From: an uncultured Elusimicrobiales bacterium
GTDB taxonomy: Bacteria; Elusimicrobiota; Elusimicrobia; Elusimicrobiales; Elusimicrobiaceae
DNA: 5,693 nt
Direction of reading: 5' to 3'
Assembly: GCA_944322775.1 (NCBI GenBank)
Contig: CALUQA010000011.1
Location: 1-5,693 of the forward strand
Shown here: positions 1 to 5,501 of the stretch, in pieces
Layout: every line of letters starts with the position of its first letter
Position numbering within the stretch: position 1 is the first letter of the stretch
Position numbers and translations under genes: made by a program
The notes under the pieces: generated by a model
Seen by the model: the letters and a program-made list of their open reading frames with translations, nothing else
The model's database searches: none
What the model was told of the DNA's origin: nothing

Positions 1-1
1 G

Positions 2-259
2 AAGGAGGCCAAAGCCGCTTTTGAAGAGGGGCAGGCCGCTCTGGCCAAGCAGGATCCCAGCCGCTGGGGCGTATGGAATGAATACCGCCTGGGGCAGGTG
101 TATGACGCGTTGGGCGAGCGTGAAAAGGCCGTGGCACAGTATAAAAAAGTACTTTCGTTTAAAGACAAATGGGGCTTTGACGAAGTGGCCAAGCAGGGTG
201 TAAAAAATCCGTGGACGGCCCAGGACGGCACGGGGGTAGGACCTCTGCCTCCGCTGTGA
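2..259 (+). CDS. TPR-repeat protein, C-terminal fragment (5' end outside window)
   Basis: An open frame enters from the left edge in the phase starting at base 2 and ends at TGA 257-259, leaving 85 residues. Visible residues 24-55 fit one tetratricopeptide repeat: L30, G31, Y34, A43, Y47 and L51 occupy the consensus positions, within YRLGQVYDALGE followed by KAVAQYKKVL. Upstream is an Ala/Glu/Lys-rich helix (residues 1-17), probably the end of a preceding repeat. After the repeat comes a short Gly/Pro-rich tail ending PLPPL, which looks disordered. TPRs are protein-protein interaction scaffolds; the partner and the cellular location cannot be told because the N-terminus is missing. An ATG at 21 in another frame overlaps this gene but gives an Arg/Trp-rich peptide with no family resemblance, so I preferred this frame. 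Confidence is good for a TPR tail and nil for a specific function. Confidence 0.75.
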   Translation, partial: KEAKAAFEEGQAALAKQDPSRWGVWNEYRLGQVYDALGEREKAVAQYKKVLSFKDKWGFDEVAKQGVKNPWTAQDGTGVGPLPPL

Positions 260-271
260 CGGTGCGGCAGA

Positions 272-300
272 TTGCGCCGTTTCCTAAAAATTGCTATATT
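272..300 (+). promoter_or_regulatory. Putative sigma70-type promoter of the outer-membrane protein gene
   Basis: A TTGCGC hexamer (272-277, 3 of 6 matches to TTGACA) is followed after exactly 17 nt by TATATT (295-300, 5 of 6 matches to TATAAT). TG at 292-293 one base before the -10 makes it an extended -10, which can offset the weak -35. Transcription would begin near 307, leaving a leader of about 33 nt before the ATG at 340. It lies in the 80-nt gap after the TPR gene, so the barrel gene probably has its own transcript. Predicted by eye. Confidence 0.5.
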
Positions 301-339
301 TTCCATGTTGTGCATTTACCAAACACAGGAGAACACGAA

Positions 340-966
340 ATGAAGAAATGCTTGCTGATGGTATTAGGCGTATTGATGTTAGCCCCCGCCGCCTTTGCCG
401 ACAACTGGGGTCTGGGCCTGAAATTGGGCATCGGAGAAAATGACCCCAAGGGAATGGAAGATATATACGATGAAGCGACAATGCTTGATAGAGAATTAGA
501 TAAAAATGGCGGCTTTTTTGGCTTGGAAGCCATGTATGAGTGGAACTTGGCCTCCGAAATGGATAAAATCGGCGTGCGCCTGGGGGTTGATTTTTACGGT
601 GAGAATGAGTTGGAATTGAAAAGAAGTTATCTTTTTTCGGCGGCCGATGTGAAAGAAACCACGTATGCCATTCCGCTGACCGTGTATTATAAAAGAGACA
701 ACGGCGTTAATAAGCTCAGCTATTACGGAGGGGTGGGCTTGACCTTTATCTCTTCCGAACTGGAAGAAGATATAACGGATGAATCCGTTGATGACAATAA
801 AGTGTTTCCGCATCTCGTTGCCGGAGTGGAGTATCGCTTTACGGAAGTTTTTGCATTAGGTTTGGAAGCGAAATATAACATTAATGCAAAACTGAAAAAA
901 GACGGCGAAGTTTTGTCTGACCGCTCCGGTTTCAGCGGCGCTTTGACGGGACGGTTTTATTTCTAA
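340..966 (+). CDS. Small outer-membrane beta-barrel protein (about 8 strands), function unknown
   Basis: A 208-residue protein. The start at ATG 340 is chosen because AGGAG (327-331) sits 8 nt upstream and the protein then opens with a textbook Sec signal peptide: MKK, a hydrophobic core, and APAAFA with cleavage expected after A20. In-frame extension to ATG 211 would overlap the TPR gene and bury the signal. The mature chain has alternating strands with aromatic girdle residues at roughly 22-32, 58-70, 76-87, 105-118, 125-139, 155-168, 170-182 and 196-208, and it ends in Phe (GRFYF), the C-terminal signal recognised by the BAM machinery. This fits a compact OmpA/OmpX-like eight-stranded barrel of the 'outer membrane protein beta-barrel domain' type. 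Predicted loops near 33-57 and 138-154 are strongly acidic. Such proteins act in adhesion, envelope stability or small-molecule passage, but nothing here identifies a ligand. It has its own promoter and terminator, so it looks monocistronic. Confidence 0.8.
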   Translation: MKKCLLMVLGVLMLAPAAFADNWGLGLKLGIGENDPKGMEDIYDEATMLDRELDKNGGFFGLEAMYEWNLASEMDKIGVRLGVDFYGENELELKRSYLFSAADVKETTYAIPLTVYYKRDNGVNKLSYYGGVGLTFISSELEEDITDESVDDNKVFPHLVAGVEYRFTEVFALGLEAKYNINAKLKKDGEVLSDRSGFSGALTGRFYF

Positions 967-985
967 TCCGTACGGAAACAAATAT

Positions 986-1017
986 AAAAACCCCGCTCAT
1001 AAGAGCGGGGTTTTTTT
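986..1017. terminator. Bidirectional intrinsic terminator
   Basis: A perfect 8-bp GC-rich stem, CCCCGCTC (991-998) with GAGCGGGG (1003-1010), closes a 4-nt ATAA loop. It is flanked by AAAAA (986-990) and TTTTTTT (1011-1017), so it reads as a hairpin plus U-tract on both strands. It lies 19 nt after the stop of the barrel gene and about 13 nt after the stop of the convergent agmatinase gene, so it should end both transcripts. Confidence 0.95.
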
Positions 1018-1029
1018 GACGGGTAAAAC

Positions 1030-1917
1030 TTATTTTTTCTTTTGTCCTTTTACCGTTAAATATCCCATTAAACGGTAAATCAGCTTGGCCGTATTAAACT
1101 CCGTAATGGGGTCTGCCTTTCTTTGGCAGGCTTCCACCACGTCCACGGCCACGATGTTTTTCTTTTCGATGACCGCGCGGAACAAGTCCAGCGCTTCGTA
1201 CCAGCCAAATCCGCCGGGCTGCGGCGTGCCGGTGGCCGGAATGACGGACGGATCAAAGCCGTCCACATCAATGGTGATGTACACCGTATCGGTCAGCTTT
1301 TTAAGCACTTGCGGGATAAGTTTGTTGACGTCGCGGTTTTCGTGCATTAAAAACGTGGTCACTTTGCCGGCGTTGCAATATTGTTTTTCTTCGCTGGCAA
1401 CGCTGCGTATGCCCACCTGCACCACGGGCACCTGGCGGGAGGCCGGGTACAAAGCGCAGGCATGGCTTCTGGGCGTGCCTTCAAAGGTTTCGCGCAAGTC
1501 GGCATGGGCGTCAAAGTGCAAGATGCTCAGGTCTTTATACGCCTCAATATACGGCTGGGCCAGCGCCTGGGTGACGGTGTGCTCCCCGCCCACATAGAAC
1601 GGAATGCACTGTTTGTGCGTCATCATTTCCCGCACGGTTTTGTCAATTTCTTTAAAAACTTTAGCCGTGGAGCCGGAACATTTAACCGCTGGGCAGGTGT
1701 GTATGCCTTCCTGCCAGGTTTCGGTTTTGGTTTCTTCGTCCCAAAGTTCAATTTGGGTGGAAGCTTCTATCACGGCGGCGGGGCCTTTGGCCGTACCGTG
1801 GCCGTAGCAGACCGTTTTTTCAAACGGCACGGGCACGACGGCGAATTTACAAAGGGCCAGAGAGCTGTTTTTGCTCTCTAGCCCCATAAACTTATCGGTT
1901 TGTACGTTATCGCTCAC
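1030..1917 (-). CDS. speB: Agmatinase (ureohydrolase family)
   Basis: A 295-residue cytoplasmic enzyme of the arginase/agmatinase/formiminoglutamase fold. It is predicted to hydrolyse agmatine to putrescine and urea using two Mn(II) ions. The metal-ligand motifs are all present and in order: GGEHT with H113, HFDAHAD with D136, H138 and D140, and DVDGFDP with D217 and D219. The family segment ATGTPQPGG (228-236) and the late acidic residue E262 in VVEAC are also present. Length is normal for the family. The start is GTG at 1917: an AGGA (plus-strand 1924-1927) lies 6 nt upstream and the next residues read SDNVQT. An internal Met at residue 11 is possible but lacks a better ribosome site. The gene starts 12 nt after the stop of the pyruvoyl arginine decarboxylase gene, which makes its agmatine, and this pairing is the main reason to prefer agmatinase over arginase or formimidoylglutamase. 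The two genes are almost certainly cotranscribed and end at the shared terminator. Confidence 0.9.
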   Translation of the reverse strand: MSDNVQTDKFMGLESKNSSLALCKFAVVPVPFEKTVCYGHGTAKGPAAVIEASTQIELWDEETKTETWQEGIHTCPAVKCSGSTAKVFKEIDKTVREMMTHKQCIPFYVGGEHTVTQALAQPYIEAYKDLSILHFDAHADLRETFEGTPRSHACALYPASRQVPVVQVGIRSVASEEKQYCNAGKVTTFLMHENRDVNKLIPQVLKKLTDTVYITIDVDGFDPSVIPATGTPQPGGFGWYEALDLFRAVIEKKNIVAVDVVEACQRKADPITEFNTAKLIYRLMGYLTVKGQKKK

Positions 1918-1929
1918 AACGAGTCCTGA

Positions 1930-2484
1930 TTATTTTACAAACACAGCAGCAGCCACAACCGTGGTCCACAAACCTTCCACGCAGATAGCAGACTGGGTGA
2001 TGTTGGTGGTGCGCACGATTTTGCCGCTCATTTTCCAGATTTCTTCTTTTTGGTCCCAGGTAGTGTTGTTGTCAAACTCAATACCCAGGGTGCTGGACAA
2101 CATCAAAGCGGCCAAGTCTTCAGCATAATCGCCGGCTTGTTTGTCCGTTTCACCGAAGCTGTGATGTTCGGAAATATAACCGTGGGTTTTTTTGCCGTCT
2201 TTGGGAATGGCCAAACCCACAGAAGCGGAAATCAGGCGGCGATACTCATTGCTGGTATTGCGGCTGATTACGCAGTGCAGGATCTGTCCCGGGCGCAGTT
2301 GGCTGACACCTTTGGACACGGGGATGGTTTTGCATCCCGGGGGAAAAATGCTAGACACAGGCACAATGTTAAACGGGGCGATTTTGGCGTCGCGCAAGGC
2401 TTCTTCAAAGCTCGCCAGTTTTTCTTTGTGTCTGCCGATTCCTTTGGTCAGGAATATCTCTTTGGGTACAAACGGTTCGTACAT
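1930..2484 (-). CDS. pdaD: Pyruvoyl-dependent arginine decarboxylase (PvlArgDC)
   Basis: A 184-residue proenzyme predicted to convert arginine to agmatine and CO2 without pyridoxal phosphate. Known members self-cleave at a Ser-Ser bond, and the second serine becomes the pyruvoyl cofactor at the N-terminus of the alpha chain. Here the motif is PVSSIFPPGC, placing cleavage between S44 and S45 and giving a beta chain of 44 residues and an alpha chain of 140. The conserved HGYISEHHSFG segment (101-111) contains E106, the likely counterpart of the catalytic glutamate. The opening FVPKEIFLTKGIGRHKEKL resembles bacterial members more than the archaeal ones. The start is ATG 2484; an in-frame TAA lies 9 nt upstream, so no earlier start is possible. 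The best ribosome site, GAGGA, is unusually far away (14 nt). It is the first gene of an operon with agmatinase and together they form a full arginine-to-putrescine route. In other bacteria this enzyme serves acid tolerance or polyamine supply; which applies here is not visible. Confidence 0.93.
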   Translation of the reverse strand: MYEPFVPKEIFLTKGIGRHKEKLASFEEALRDAKIAPFNIVPVSSIFPPGCKTIPVSKGVSQLRPGQILHCVISRNTSNEYRRLISASVGLAIPKDGKKTHGYISEHHSFGETDKQAGDYAEDLAALMLSSTLGIEFDNNTTWDQKEEIWKMSGKIVRTTNITQSAICVEGLWTTVVAAAVFVK

Positions 2485-2493
2485 TTTAAGTTC

Positions 2494-2512
2494 TTAATTC
2501 CTCGTGAATTAA
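2494..2512. promoter_or_regulatory. Perfect 7-bp dyad in the decarboxylase leader (candidate operator or leader hairpin)
   Basis: TTAATTC (2494-2500) and GAATTAA (2506-2512) are exact inverted repeats around a 5-nt spacer, giving a 19-bp palindromic element. It lies just downstream of the predicted minus-strand transcription start. The GAGGA ribosome site of the decarboxylase (plus-strand 2499-2503) falls in the spacer and inner end of one arm. It could therefore be a repressor site or a weak hairpin that partly masks ribosome binding. The stem is AT-rich with one G-C pair, so the DNA-operator reading seems more likely. Confidence 0.4.
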
Positions 2513-2522
2513 TATATTTTAA

Positions 2523-2552
2523 ATTATAACAAATAGAAAATCCATTTGTTAT
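2523..2552 (-). promoter_or_regulatory. Putative promoter of the arginine decarboxylase-agmatinase operon
   Basis: On the minus strand, a perfect TATAAT (plus-strand 2523-2528) is preceded after 18 nt by ATAACA (plus-strand 2547-2552, 4 of 6 matches to TTGACA). Transcription would start near 2516, leaving a leader of about 32 nt before the ATG at 2484. Both hexamers overlap the arms of the 10-bp dyad listed separately. Predicted by eye. Confidence 0.55.
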
Positions 2553-2553
2553 A
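2525..2553. repeat. Perfect 10-bp inverted repeat (candidate divergent operator)
   Basis: TATAACAAAT (2525-2534) and ATTTGTTATA (2544-2553) are exact reverse complements separated by 9 nt. The core TAACAAAT recurs a third time in direct orientation at 2600-2607, 18 nt before the peptidase ATG. The arms coincide with the -35 and -10 hexamers proposed for the minus-strand operon. The symmetric plus-strand hexamers, ATAACA (2526-2531) and TATATA (2550-2555, 18-nt spacing), could serve the peptidase operon. A factor bound here could affect both directions. No U-tract follows, so a terminator is unlikely. Confidence 0.5.
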
Positions 2554-2562
2554 TATTTATCT

Positions 2563-2590
2563 GCCGGTCAGCCTTATCCATCGGCCGGTC
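2563..2590. repeat. Pair of GCCGGTC direct repeats, 21 bp apart
   Basis: GCCGGTC occurs at 2563-2569 and again at 2584-2590. The 21-bp period equals two helical turns, so both copies face the same side of the DNA. They form a GC-rich island in an otherwise AT-rich divergent control region, between the 10-bp dyad and the peptidase start. This could be a tandem activator or repressor site. Function is unknown and chance is possible. Confidence 0.3.
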
Positions 2591-2625
2591 TAATAAGTGT
2601 AACAAATTAAACGGATTTATTCCAT

Positions 2626-4665
2626 ATGAAAAAATTATTGATCTGTGTTTTATTTTTAGCCTTTTCGGCGGGAGCGAGTGCTATGGAAAATATGTTCAGA
2701 AACGGCGTGCTGCATTTTGACTATAAAGCGGAGGATTTGGCCCCGGCCGAAGCCCAAGCCCGTAAAGAACTGGAAAAAGACTTGGCCGCCCTGGTGGCTA
2801 TCCCCGACGGACAGCGCACCTTTGACAATACCATCATGGGCTACGAGCGCGCCTTTGAAAAATACGGCGACGCCTTGGGCATGAGCGGTTTTTTGTCTTA
2901 TGTATCCACGGATAAAAACTTCCGCGATGCGGCCCTGGCCCTGCAAATGCAAATGAGCCAGTATATGGTGGACGTAGCCACCCGCCGCGACGTATACCGC
3001 GCCATTAAAGCCTATGCCGACACCAAACCGCAGCTGGAGCCGGACCAGGCTTTGCTGCTTAAAGACATGATGATCGGCTTTAAAAACAGCGGTATGGATT
3101 TAAACGACGAAGACTTGGAAACGTTTAAAAAACTCAATAAAGAAAAAGCCCAATATATCATTCAGTTTGACAAAAACATTCAGGAATATAAAGACTTTTT
3201 AGACGTGGACGAAGCCCAGCTGAAAGGCCTGGGCGAAGATTATATTTCCAAACTGCAAAAAACGCCCGAAGGCAAATACCGCGTTACGCTGGATTACCCC
3301 GACTATGTGCCCTTTATGCTTAACTCCGAAAGCGACCAAGCCCGCAAAGAGCTGGAGTTTAAATACAACCGCCGCGGCGGGCAAGAAAACGTGCAGCTGC
3401 TGGAAAAGACCCTGGCCCTGCGCCAGCAAATTGCCCAGCTGCTGGGGTATAAAAACCACGCCCAAATGAAGCTGGAAAACCGCATGGCCAAAAACCCCGA
3501 CACGGTGTTTGCTTTCTTAAAAGATTTGGAAAAACGCCTTAAACCCATGGCCAAAAAAGAAGATAAAAGTTTAATCGCCTATAAAAATGAAAAGAAAGGC
3601 ACCAAAAGCCGCACGCTTTACCCGTATGAAAGCGGCTATTGGGGCAACAAATATAAAAAAGAAAATTTGGACGTGGACCCCGAAGTTATTAAAGAATATT
3701 TCCCTTCCGACGTGGTCATTGACGGCATGCTGGATTTGTTCGGCAAATTGTTCGGCATTTCTTTTGAGCCGGCCGATATCCCCGTGTGGCACCCCGACGT
3801 GAAAGCTTTTAAAATCGTCAACAAACAAGACGGCGCGTTGGTGGCTTATTTTTATATGGACCTTTACCCGCGCGAAGGCAAATACAAACACGCCGCCTGC
3901 TTTGACTTGGTGGAAGGACACGAAAAAGCCGACGGAACCTGGCAGGTGCCGTTTGTGGCCATTGTGGCGAATATGAACAAGCCTTCCAAGGATACGCCGT
4001 CGCTTTTAAAACACGGCGAAGTGAGCACCCTGTTCCACGAGTTTGGCCACGTGCTGCACAACGCCTTGACCAAGGCGCGCTATTCTTCCCAGTCGGGCAC
4101 CAGCGTCAGCTGGGATTTTGTGGAAGCCCCCAGCCAAATGCTGGAACGCTGGGCGTGGAACCCGCAGGTGCTTAAAAAAATCAGCAAGCATTACAAAACC
4201 GGCGAACCGCTGCCCGACGATATGATTGAAAAAATGATTGCGGCCAAAAATTTCGGTGCCGGCGGCGCATATTTGCGGCAGGACTTTTTTGCCCAGTACG
4301 ACATGACCCTGCACACCAAAAAGAAAACGCCCGACACCACCAAAACCTATTTCAGCATGACCAAAAAAATCCGCGGGTTGCCTTTGACCAAAGGCACCTA
4401 TCCGCAGGCGTCTTTCGGGCACATTATGGGCGGTTACGACGCCGGATATTACGGTTATTTGTGGTCGGAAGTCATCGCGGAAGATTTCTTCAGCGAGTTT
4501 GAAAAAAACGGCGTGTTTAACCCGCAAACCGGCTTAAAATTCCGCCGCGAAATTTTGGAAAAAGGCGGCACCGTGGAAGAAGAACAAATGGTGCAAAACT
4601 TCTTGGGCCGCAAAGAAGACATCACGCCGTTCCTTAAATCCATCGGGCTGGAGGACAACAAATGA
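2626..4665 (+). CDS. M3A-family zinc oligopeptidase (thimet oligopeptidase / PrlC / Dcp type) with signal peptide
   Basis: A 679-residue metallopeptidase of the gluzincin M3A subfamily that cuts short peptides inside a deep channel. The zinc site is complete: HEFGH at 471-475 (H471, H475, catalytic E472) and the third ligand E500 in WDFVEAPSQ, with the same 28-residue spacing as thimet oligopeptidase (E474 to E502). The substrate loop GHIMGGYDAGYYGYLWSEV (598-616) keeps H599, Y604, Y608 and Y611. The WDFVEAPSQ form separates it from M3B oligoendopeptidase F. Length is close to that of PrlC or thimet oligopeptidase. The N-terminus, MKKLLICVLFLAF then SAGASA, is a classic Sec signal with cleavage expected after A19, so the product should be periplasmic, whereas many M3A enzymes are cytosolic. 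The ribosome site at the ATG is weak (GGA at 2613-2615). An internal ATG at 2683 has a better one, discussed in the findings. The stop overlaps the pantothenate kinase start by ATGA. Whether it acts as an endopeptidase or a dipeptidyl carboxypeptidase cannot be decided by eye. Confidence 0.93.
   Translation: MKKLLICVLFLAFSAGASAMENMFRNGVLHFDYKAEDLAPAEAQARKELEKDLAALVAIPDGQRTFDNTIMGYERAFEKYGDALGMSGFLSYVSTDKNFRDAALALQMQMSQYMVDVATRRDVYRAIKAYADTKPQLEPDQALLLKDMMIGFKNSGMDLNDEDLETFKKLNKEKAQYIIQFDKNIQEYKDFLDVDEAQLKGLGEDYISKLQKTPEGKYRVTLDYPDYVPFMLNSESDQARKELEFKYNRRGGQENVQLLEKTLALRQQIAQLLGYKNHAQMKLENRMAKNPDTVFAFLKDLEKRLKPMAKKEDKSLIAYKNEKKGTKSRTLYPYESGYWGNKYKKENLDVDPEVIKEYFPSDVVIDGMLDLFGKLFGISFEPADIPVWHPDVKAFKIVNKQDGALVAYFYMDLYPREGKYKHAACFDLVEGHEKADGTWQVPFVAIVANMNKPSKDTPSLLKHGEVSTLFHEFGHVLHNALTKARYSSQSGTSVSWDFVEAPSQMLERWAWNPQVLKKISKHYKTGEPLPDDMIEKMIAAKNFGAGGAYLRQDFFAQYDMTLHTKKKTPDTTKTYFSMTKKIRGLPLTKGTYPQASFGHIMGGYDAGYYGYLWSEVIAEDFFSEFEKNGVFNPQTGLKFRREILEKGGTVEEEQMVQNFLGRKEDITPFLKSIGLEDNK
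4650..4655 (+). promoter_or_regulatory. Ribosome binding site for pantothenate kinase inside the peptidase gene
   Basis: GGAGGA lies 6 nt before the ATG at 4662, within the last codons of the peptidase. With the ATGA start/stop overlap it supports translational coupling and fixes the kinase start. Confidence 0.8.
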
Positions 4666-5501
4666 ACGTCATTATCGGTATAGACGTGGGCGGCTCCACC
4701 ACCAAAATCGTGGGCTATTATGAAGACGGCAAGCTTGTCGGCCGGCTGATGGTGGAAGCGGCCGACCCGCTGACCTCGGCCTACGGCGCCTTGGGAAAAT
4801 TTGTAAACGAAAATAAACTCTCCCTTTCCCAAGTTAAACAAATTGTGCTTACCGGGGTGGGGGCTTCGCTGTTTAAAGACGATATTTACGGCATTCCCGC
4901 ACGGCACGTGGACGAATTTAAAGCCATCGGCTTGGGCGGGCTGGCCTTGTCCAACAAAAAAGAAGGGCTGATTATCAGCATGGGCACGGGCACGGCGTTT
5001 GTGCGCGCCGACAAAACCGGCATACGCCATATCGGCGGTTCGGGTGTGGGCGGCGGCACGGTGCTGGGTTTGTGCTGGCGGCTGTGCAATGCGCGTTCTT
5101 TTGAAACTATTGTGGAACTGGCCCATAATGGCGATTTGAAAAAAGTGGATTTGAATATTTCCGACATCAGCGCCGGCGATATTTCCACCCTGGCGCCGGA
5201 AGTGACGGCTTCCAACTTTGGCAAAATGGCCGACGGCCTGACGGCGGAAGATTTGGCCCGCGGCGTGCTGAATATGGTGTTTCAAACCATAGGCATGCTG
5301 GCGGTGTTTGCCTGCCGCAATGATAATGTAAAAGACGTTATCATCACCGGCACGCTTAGCACAGTACCGTGTGCCAAAACACTGTTTAAGCAGGTGGAAC
5401 GCTTGTATAACATCAAGTTTATTATCCCGGCGCACTCCATTTATGCCACGGCCACGGGGGCGGCCTTGTCTTACATTTACCCCGACGGAGCCGAAAAATG
5501 A
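4662..5501 (+). CDS. coaW: Type II pantothenate kinase
   Basis: A 279-residue cytoplasmic kinase of the ASKHA (actin/hexokinase/Hsp70) fold, predicted to phosphorylate pantothenate with ATP, the first step of coenzyme A synthesis. Visible elements in order: phosphate-1 loop IGIDVGGSTTK (5-15), HVDEF (82-86) with E85 the likely catalytic base, phosphate-2 loop SMGTGTA (106-112), the glycine-rich GGSGVGGGT (125-133), and the adenosine-side segments GTL (230-232) and ATATGAAL (262-269). Length is close to Staphylococcus aureus CoaW (about 267) and to the catalytic core of eukaryotic PanK. It is unlike type I (CoaA, P-loop) and type III (CoaX). The start at 4662 is supported by GGAGGA and the ATGA overlap with the peptidase. 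Its stop again overlaps the next start by ATGA, so it is the middle gene of an operon. A BadF/BadG-type ATPase is the main alternative, but the glycine-rich motif and HVDEF fit PanK better. Confidence 0.85.
   Translation: MNVIIGIDVGGSTTKIVGYYEDGKLVGRLMVEAADPLTSAYGALGKFVNENKLSLSQVKQIVLTGVGASLFKDDIYGIPARHVDEFKAIGLGGLALSNKKEGLIISMGTGTAFVRADKTGIRHIGGSGVGGGTVLGLCWRLCNARSFETIVELAHNGDLKKVDLNISDISAGDISTLAPEVTASNFGKMADGLTAEDLARGVLNMVFQTIGMLAVFACRNDNVKDVIITGTLSTVPCAKTLFKQVERLYNIKFIIPAHSIYATATGAALSYIYPDGAEK

Noticed and set aside
264..286. Possible terminator hairpin after the TPR gene (CGGC 265-268 with GCCG 276-279, then TTTCC)
   Set aside because: The stem is only 4 bp with a 7-nt loop and a poor T-tract, and it overlaps the putative -35 of the next gene.
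211..339. N-terminal extension of the barrel protein to ATG 211
   Set aside because: It would overlap the TPR gene, run through the promoter, and place the signal peptide internally; ATG 340 has a good ribosome site.
1085..1881. Open frames of up to 170 codons on the plus strand opposite the agmatinase gene
   Set aside because: They are antisense to a gene with all catalytic motifs intact and show no family features or ribosome sites.
2050..2529. A 159-codon plus-strand open frame opposite the arginine decarboxylase gene
   Set aside because: It is a shadow of the minus-strand gene and also runs through the divergent promoter region; no motif or ribosome site supports it.
2525..2553. Reading the 10-bp dyad as an intrinsic terminator
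   Set aside because: The stem is almost all A-T, has no U-tract on either side, and lies between divergent gene starts where a terminator is not needed.
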